From Candidatus Eiseniibacteriota bacterium (GTDB taxonomy: Bacteria > Eisenbacteria > RBG-16-71-46): a stretch of 10,382 nucleotides of DNA. The stretch covers positions 1-10,382 of the forward strand of contig VBPB01000121.1 of the NCBI GenBank assembly GCA_005893365.1, written 5' to 3'. This document shows, piece after piece, positions 7,125 to 10,382 of this stretch. The notes below the pieces were generated by a model, which did no database searches, had not been told where the DNA came from, and saw only the letters and a program-made list of their open reading frames with translations. The position numbers were made by a program, and so were the translations under genes. Within the stretch, counting starts at the first letter, position 1, and each line of letters opens with the position of its first letter.

Positions 7125-8021
7125 ATGTTCGAAGGTCTGATGGTGGCGATGGTGACGCCCTTCCGCGGTAGCGCGCCCGACCTGGACGGCACCGACCGGA
7201 TCATCGAGTTCATGCTCGGGGGCGGCGTCGAGGGGCTGGTCATCTCCGGCTCCACCGGCGAGGCCGCGACCTGCACGCTCGAGGAGCGCCGCGCGCTCTG
7301 GAAGTTCGCCAAGGAGCGGGTGCGCGGGCGCGTCCCGCTGGTGGCCGGGACCGGCACCAACAACACCGCCGAGAGCATCGCGATCACGCGCATGGCCGAG
7401 GAACTCGGGCTCGACGGCGCGATGGTGGTGACGCCCTACTACAACAAGCCGACGCCCAAGGGGCAGGTGGCGCACTTCACCGCGGTGGCCAAGAGCACCC
7501 GGCTGCCGATCATCCTCTACAACGTGCCCGGCCGGACGGCCACCAACACGCTGCCCGAGACCCTGGAGCAGGTGCAGGACCTGCCGAACGTGGTGGCGGT
7601 CAAGGAGGCCTCGGGCAGCCTCGACCAGGCGAGCGCGGTCAAGGCCCGGTGCCGGTTCACGCTGCTCTCGGGCGACGATTCGCTCACGCTGCCGATGATC
7701 GCGGTGGGCGCCCAGGGCGTGATCTCGGTGGCGGGCAACGTGGCGCCGCGGGAGATGCGCACGCTGTGCGACCACGCGCGGGCCGGCCGCCTCACCGAGG
7801 CGGAGGCCGTGCATCGCCGGCTGCTGCCGCTCTTCAAGGCCCTGTTCATGGAGTCCAACCCCGGGCCGGTCAAGTATCTGATGTCGGCGATGCGGCTGAT
7901 CGAGAACCAGCTGCGGCTGCCGCTGGTCCCGGTCGAGCCGGCGAGCGAAACCGCGATTCTCAAGGCCGCGAAGGCGGCCGGGCTGGCCCTGCCGGAGCCG
8001 GCCGGGGCGGCCCGGGCGTGA
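7125..8021 (+). CDS. dapA: 4-hydroxy-tetrahydrodipicolinate synthase
   Basis: Condenses pyruvate with aspartate semialdehyde in the first committed step of the diaminopimelate/lysine pathway; a TIM-barrel class I aldolase, usually tetrameric. The 298 residues are close to the E. coli length. Key residues are visible: the SGSTGEA loop with Thr44, Tyr106 in VVTPYYNKP, Tyr132 in LYNVPGRTA, Arg137, the Schiff-base Lys160 in VAVKEASG, and the SGDD loop with GAQGVISVAGN. The C-terminus has an Ala/Pro-rich tail after residue 285. The N-terminus MFEGLMVAMVTPF is a normal start. The TGA stop overlaps the GTG start of dapB, so the two enzymes, which act one after the other on an unstable intermediate, are translationally coupled. 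Confidence 0.97.
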   Translation: MFEGLMVAMVTPFRGSAPDLDGTDRIIEFMLGGGVEGLVISGSTGEAATCTLEERRALWKFAKERVRGRVPLVAGTGTNNTAESIAITRMAEELGLDGAMVVTPYYNKPTPKGQVAHFTAVAKSTRLPIILYNVPGRTATNTLPETLEQVQDLPNVVAVKEASGSLDQASAVKARCRFTLLSGDDSLTLPMIAVGAQGVISVAGNVAPREMRTLCDHARAGRLTEAEAVHRRLLPLFKALFMESNPGPVKYLMSAMRLIENQLRLPLVPVEPASETAILKAAKAAGLALPEPAGAARA

Positions 8022-8791
8022 CGCGCGTCGTCCTGCTCGGCGCCGGCGGGCGCATGGGACAGGCGGTGGCCGGGGCGATCCCGGGGGCTCCCGACGTCAC
8101 GCTCAAGGCCCGGGTCGAGCGCCCCGAGGCGCCGGCGCCGGCCGACGGCGGGGCGCCGTGGGGCCATGACCTGGGCGCGGTCGTGGCCCGCGGCGACGTG
8201 GTGGTGGAGTTCAGCAGCCCGGCCGCGGCGGTCGCGGCCGCCGCGATCTGTGCCGAGCGGGGTGCGGCCCTGGTCTCCGGCACCACCGGGCTCGGGGCCG
8301 AGGACGAAGCGGGCATCCGGGCCCTGGCCCGGACGATCGCCATCGTCCGGGCCGCCAACTTCAGCCTGGGGGTGCTGGCGCTGCGCCGGGCGCTGGCGGC
8401 CGCCCTGGGGGCCGTGCCCGCCAGCTGGGACGTCGAGATCGTGGAGCGCCACCATCGCGGCAAGCAGGACGCCCCCTCGGGCACCGCGCTCCACCTGGCG
8501 CGCGAGGCGGCGGAGCGGCGGGGCTATCCCGCCTCGGCCCTGCGCATGGGGCGCTCGGGGCGGGTGGGGGCGCGGCCCGAGGCCGAGATCGGCATCCACT
8601 CGCTGCGCGGCGGCACCTGGGTCGGGGATCACGCCGTGGTGCTGGCCGGCGCGGGGGAGTGGATCGAGCTGCGCCACGTCGCCGAGGATCGCGCCGCGTT
8701 CGCCCACGGCGTGGTGGCCGCCGCGCGATTCGTGGCGACCGCCGGCCCCGGTTTCTATACACTGGAAGAGGTCGCCAGCGCCGCGCGGTAG
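8018..8791 (+). CDS. dapB: 4-hydroxy-tetrahydrodipicolinate reductase
   Basis: Reduces the DapA product with NAD(P)H to tetrahydrodipicolinate, the branch point for the meso-diaminopimelate routes. The GTG start at 8018 overlaps the dapA stop as GTGA. The 257 residues are slightly shorter than E. coli DapB, which is about 273. The Rossmann motif GAGGRMG sits at residues 8-14, VVEFSSP at 62-68, SGTTG at 87-91 and the catalytic signature ERHHRGKQDAPSGTA at 143-157, with His145, His146 and Lys149 matching E. coli His159, His160 and Lys163. The C-terminus GFYTLEEV is typical. The protein is noticeably Ala- and Arg-rich, in line with the base composition. Which later route the organism uses (succinylase, acetylase, dehydrogenase or DapL) cannot be told from this window; DapF argues against a dehydrogenase-only route. 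Confidence 0.96.
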   Translation: MTRVVLLGAGGRMGQAVAGAIPGAPDVTLKARVERPEAPAPADGGAPWGHDLGAVVARGDVVVEFSSPAAAVAAAAICAERGAALVSGTTGLGAEDEAGIRALARTIAIVRAANFSLGVLALRRALAAALGAVPASWDVEIVERHHRGKQDAPSGTALHLAREAAERRGYPASALRMGRSGRVGARPEAEIGIHSLRGGTWVGDHAVVLAGAGEWIELRHVAEDRAAFAHGVVAAARFVATAGPGFYTLEEVASAAR

Positions 8792-8805
8792 ATCGCCCAT
8801 GACCC

Positions 8806-8810
8806 GGGAG
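8806..8810 (+). promoter_or_regulatory. Ribosome binding site of the peptidase/propeller gene
   Basis: GGGAG lies 5 bases before the ATG at 8816 in the 24-base gap after dapB. No terminator-like hairpin is seen in the gap, so read-through from the dap genes is plausible. Confidence 0.55.
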
Positions 8811-8815
8811 CCCTG

Positions 8816-10382
8816 ATGTCGTTCGCCCGCATCGCCCGGACCGCGGCCGCCCTGAGCCTGGTGGCGGCCCTCTGGTGCACGCCGGCGGGGGGCCAGGTCT
8901 TCGGCAAGAACAAGGTCCAGTACGAGCCGCTGGACTGGAGCGTGCTCGAGACCCCGCACCTGCGCCTGCACTACTACGCGCAGGAGGAGAGCCTGGCGCG
9001 GCGGCTGGCCGCCACGGCCGAGAGCGTGTGTGTCGAGTACGACGTCCGCTTCCGCCTGCCCTCGCACCATCCCATCCCGTTCCTGCTGTTCTCCGAGCAC
9101 CACATCTTCCAGCAGACCAACGCCACCCCCGAGCTGATCTCCGAGGGGGTGGGCGGCCTGACCGAGTTCATCAAGGGCCGCGTGATGGTCCCGCACACCG
9201 GCTCGTGGGCCCGCCTGGTCTGGGTGACGCGGCACGAGCTGACGCACGCCTACATGCTCGAGAAGCTGGGGCAGGTGATGAAGAACCATCACCGCACCCA
9301 GGGCTACCTGCCGCCGCTCTGGTTCACCGAGGGGCTGGCCGAGTTCTGCGGCACGCACTGGGACGCCGACGGCGAGGGCCTGCTGCGCGACGCCGTGCTC
9401 TCGGGCGAGGCGCTGCCGCTGACGCGCAGCGGACCGATCGCCGGCAGCGTGCTGATGTACAAGGAGGGCCAGTCGTTCCTGCTCTACCTCGCCGACCGGT
9501 TCGGGCCCGGGAAGGTCTTCGACCTGCTCGACAACTGGTACCGCGGCGACGACTTCGAGACCGTCTTCCGGATCACCCTGGGCCTGCCGCTCAAGGACGT
9601 GGACGAGGACTGGTTCTTGGGCCTGCGCCGCCACTACTACCCGGTCGTGGCGCAGGCGCAGTCGGCCAAGGACCTGGCCCGCCGCCTCACCACCCACGGC
9701 TACTACAACCTGGGCGCCCGCGTGCTGCCGGCCGCGAGTGTCCGCGACTCGGCCCGTCCCGACAGCGCGCTCCGGTTCTGCTACTTCGCCGCCAGCGAGG
9801 CGGGCGTGGACCTGATGCTCAACGAGCCCGGCCCGGGCGGGAAGCGGCGCGAGCATCGCGTGCTCCGCGGCGGCCAGTCGCCCTCGTTCGAGTCGTTCCA
9901 TCTCTTCCAGAACCGTCCCGACGCCTCGCCCTCGGGGCTGATCGCGCTCTCGTCCAAGCGCGGCGGGCGCGACGACCTCTACCTGGTCGACTCGGGCCGG
10001 CGCCGCGTGGTCCGCCGCCTCGAGTTCCCGCACCTGGTGGCGATCAACGATCCCTGCATCGTGCCCGGCGAGCAGGCGGTGGTCTTCTCGGCCCAGGATC
10101 AGGGTGGGCGCAGCGACCTCTACCGGGCGGACTGGAGTCGTGGCGAGGTGCGGCTCGAGCGGCTCACCCACGACGACTTCGACGATGTCGAGCCGGACTT
10201 GACCCCCGACGGCCGCTGGATCGTGTTCGCCTCCGACCGCGGCGACCTGGGCGGACGCTACGGCATCTTCCGCCTCGCGGCCGGCGGGGGCGTGCCCGAG
10301 GCGCTGAGCGAGCCGGCCCAGGGCGACGACCGCCAGCCGGTGGTTTCGCCCGACGGCCGCTGGATCGCCTATCGCTCGACGC
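8816..10382 (+). CDS. Secreted peptidase MA-like metalloprotease with TolB/PD40 beta-propeller, N-terminal part (3' end outside window)
   Basis: The frame is open from ATG 8816 to the right edge (522 residues) with no stop. Residues 1-27 form a signal peptide: basic start, hydrophobic AALSLVAALW, and likely cleavage near Ala24-Gly-Gly-Gln. Residues about 45-280 fit a peptidase MA-like gluzincin domain. The zinc motif is HELTH (His140, Glu141, His144), and WFTEGLAEF supplies the likely third ligand, Glu172. From about residue 368 there are four WD40-like/PD40 (TolB-type) blades: SPSGLIALSSKRGGRDDLYL, the strand around VVFSAQDQGGRSDLY, LTPDGRWIVFASDRG and VSPDGRWIAYRS. The protein is therefore exported, to the periplasm or cell surface. 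Related proteins in Bacteroidota- and Gemmatimonadota-like bacteria can continue into an outer-membrane beta-barrel; that cannot be seen here. All zinc-binding residues are present, so activity is plausible; the substrate is unknown. The gene follows dapB by 24 bases but has no evident link to lysine synthesis. Confidence 0.85.
   Translation, partial: MSFARIARTAAALSLVAALWCTPAGGQVFGKNKVQYEPLDWSVLETPHLRLHYYAQEESLARRLAATAESVCVEYDVRFRLPSHHPIPFLLFSEHHIFQQTNATPELISEGVGGLTEFIKGRVMVPHTGSWARLVWVTRHELTHAYMLEKLGQVMKNHHRTQGYLPPLWFTEGLAEFCGTHWDADGEGLLRDAVLSGEALPLTRSGPIAGSVLMYKEGQSFLLYLADRFGPGKVFDLLDNWYRGDDFETVFRITLGLPLKDVDEDWFLGLRRHYYPVVAQAQSAKDLARRLTTHGYYNLGARVLPAASVRDSARPDSALRFCYFAASEAGVDLMLNEPGPGGKRREHRVLRGGQSPSFESFHLFQNRPDASPSGLIALSSKRGGRDDLYLVDSGRRRVVRRLEFPHLVAINDPCIVPGEQAVVFSAQDQGGRSDLYRADWSRGEVRLERLTHDDFDDVEPDLTPDGRWIVFASDRGDLGGRYGIFRLAAGGGVPEALSEPAQGDDRQPVVSPDGRWIAYRST

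Noticed and set aside
8799..8816. Five-codon reading frame between dapB and the peptidase gene, overlapping the ATG as TGATG
   Set aside because: It has no ribosome-binding site of its own and such short frames arise by chance; a leader-peptide role has no support.
7517..10171. Antisense open frame of 884 codons opposite dapA, dapB and the peptidase gene
   Set aside because: It is the mirror of strongly G/C-ending codons in three well-supported + strand genes. Its translation is Arg/Gly/Ala/His-rich with no recognisable domain. Other long antisense frames (1353-3158, 2869-4230, 5023-6294) are rejected for the same reason.

Overview
This is a GC-rich bacterial chromosomal window in which every credible gene lies on the + strand. 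Genes are tightly packed, and several start codons overlap the preceding stop. The content is core housekeeping: protein export, topoisomerase I, site-specific recombination and lysine/diaminopimelate synthesis, plus two envelope-type proteins. The organism is probably Gram-negative-like and uncultivated. The Lys-Leu-Gly variant after the SecA motif VI region, the Big_5-type lipoprotein and the metallopeptidase/propeller protein suggest the FCB side of the bacterial tree (Candidatus Eisenbacteria, Gemmatimonadota or relatives). That placement is inference from memory of family members, not a search.

Layout: (1) 1-1190, the C-terminal part of SecA, entering from the left edge. (2) 1187-1675, a Smg/DUF494 protein, start overlapping the secA stop. 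(3) 1656-4173, topA with a long Lys/Ala/Pro-rich N-terminal tail; its frame is broken at about 3085-3090 and a conserved core segment is missing there. (4) 4166-5050, a complete XerC-like tyrosine recombinase. (5) 5053-6108, a lipoprotein with an Ig-like domain and a duplicated beta-sandwich module. (6) 6109-6256, the only sizeable intergenic gap, bounded by an 18-bp inverted repeat. (7) 6257-8791, dapF-dapA-dapB, three steps of the diaminopimelate/lysine pathway. (8) 8816 to the right edge, the N-terminal 522 residues of a secreted metallopeptidase fused to a TolB-like beta-propeller.

The first five genes overlap or are separated by 2 bases, so they look like one translationally coupled unit. 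The gap at 6109-6256 separates them from the dap genes, and the peptidase gene follows dapB after 24 bases. DapA and DapB catalyse consecutive steps (dihydrodipicolinate synthesis and reduction); DapF makes meso-diaminopimelate, which is used for lysine and usually for peptidoglycan.

I found no mobile element, CRISPR array, phage gene, tRNA or rRNA, and no clearly novel multi-gene system. The points most worth checking are the topA lesion, the topA N-terminal tail, the inverted-repeat intergenic element, the duplicated module of the lipoprotein and the unfinished peptidase/propeller protein.
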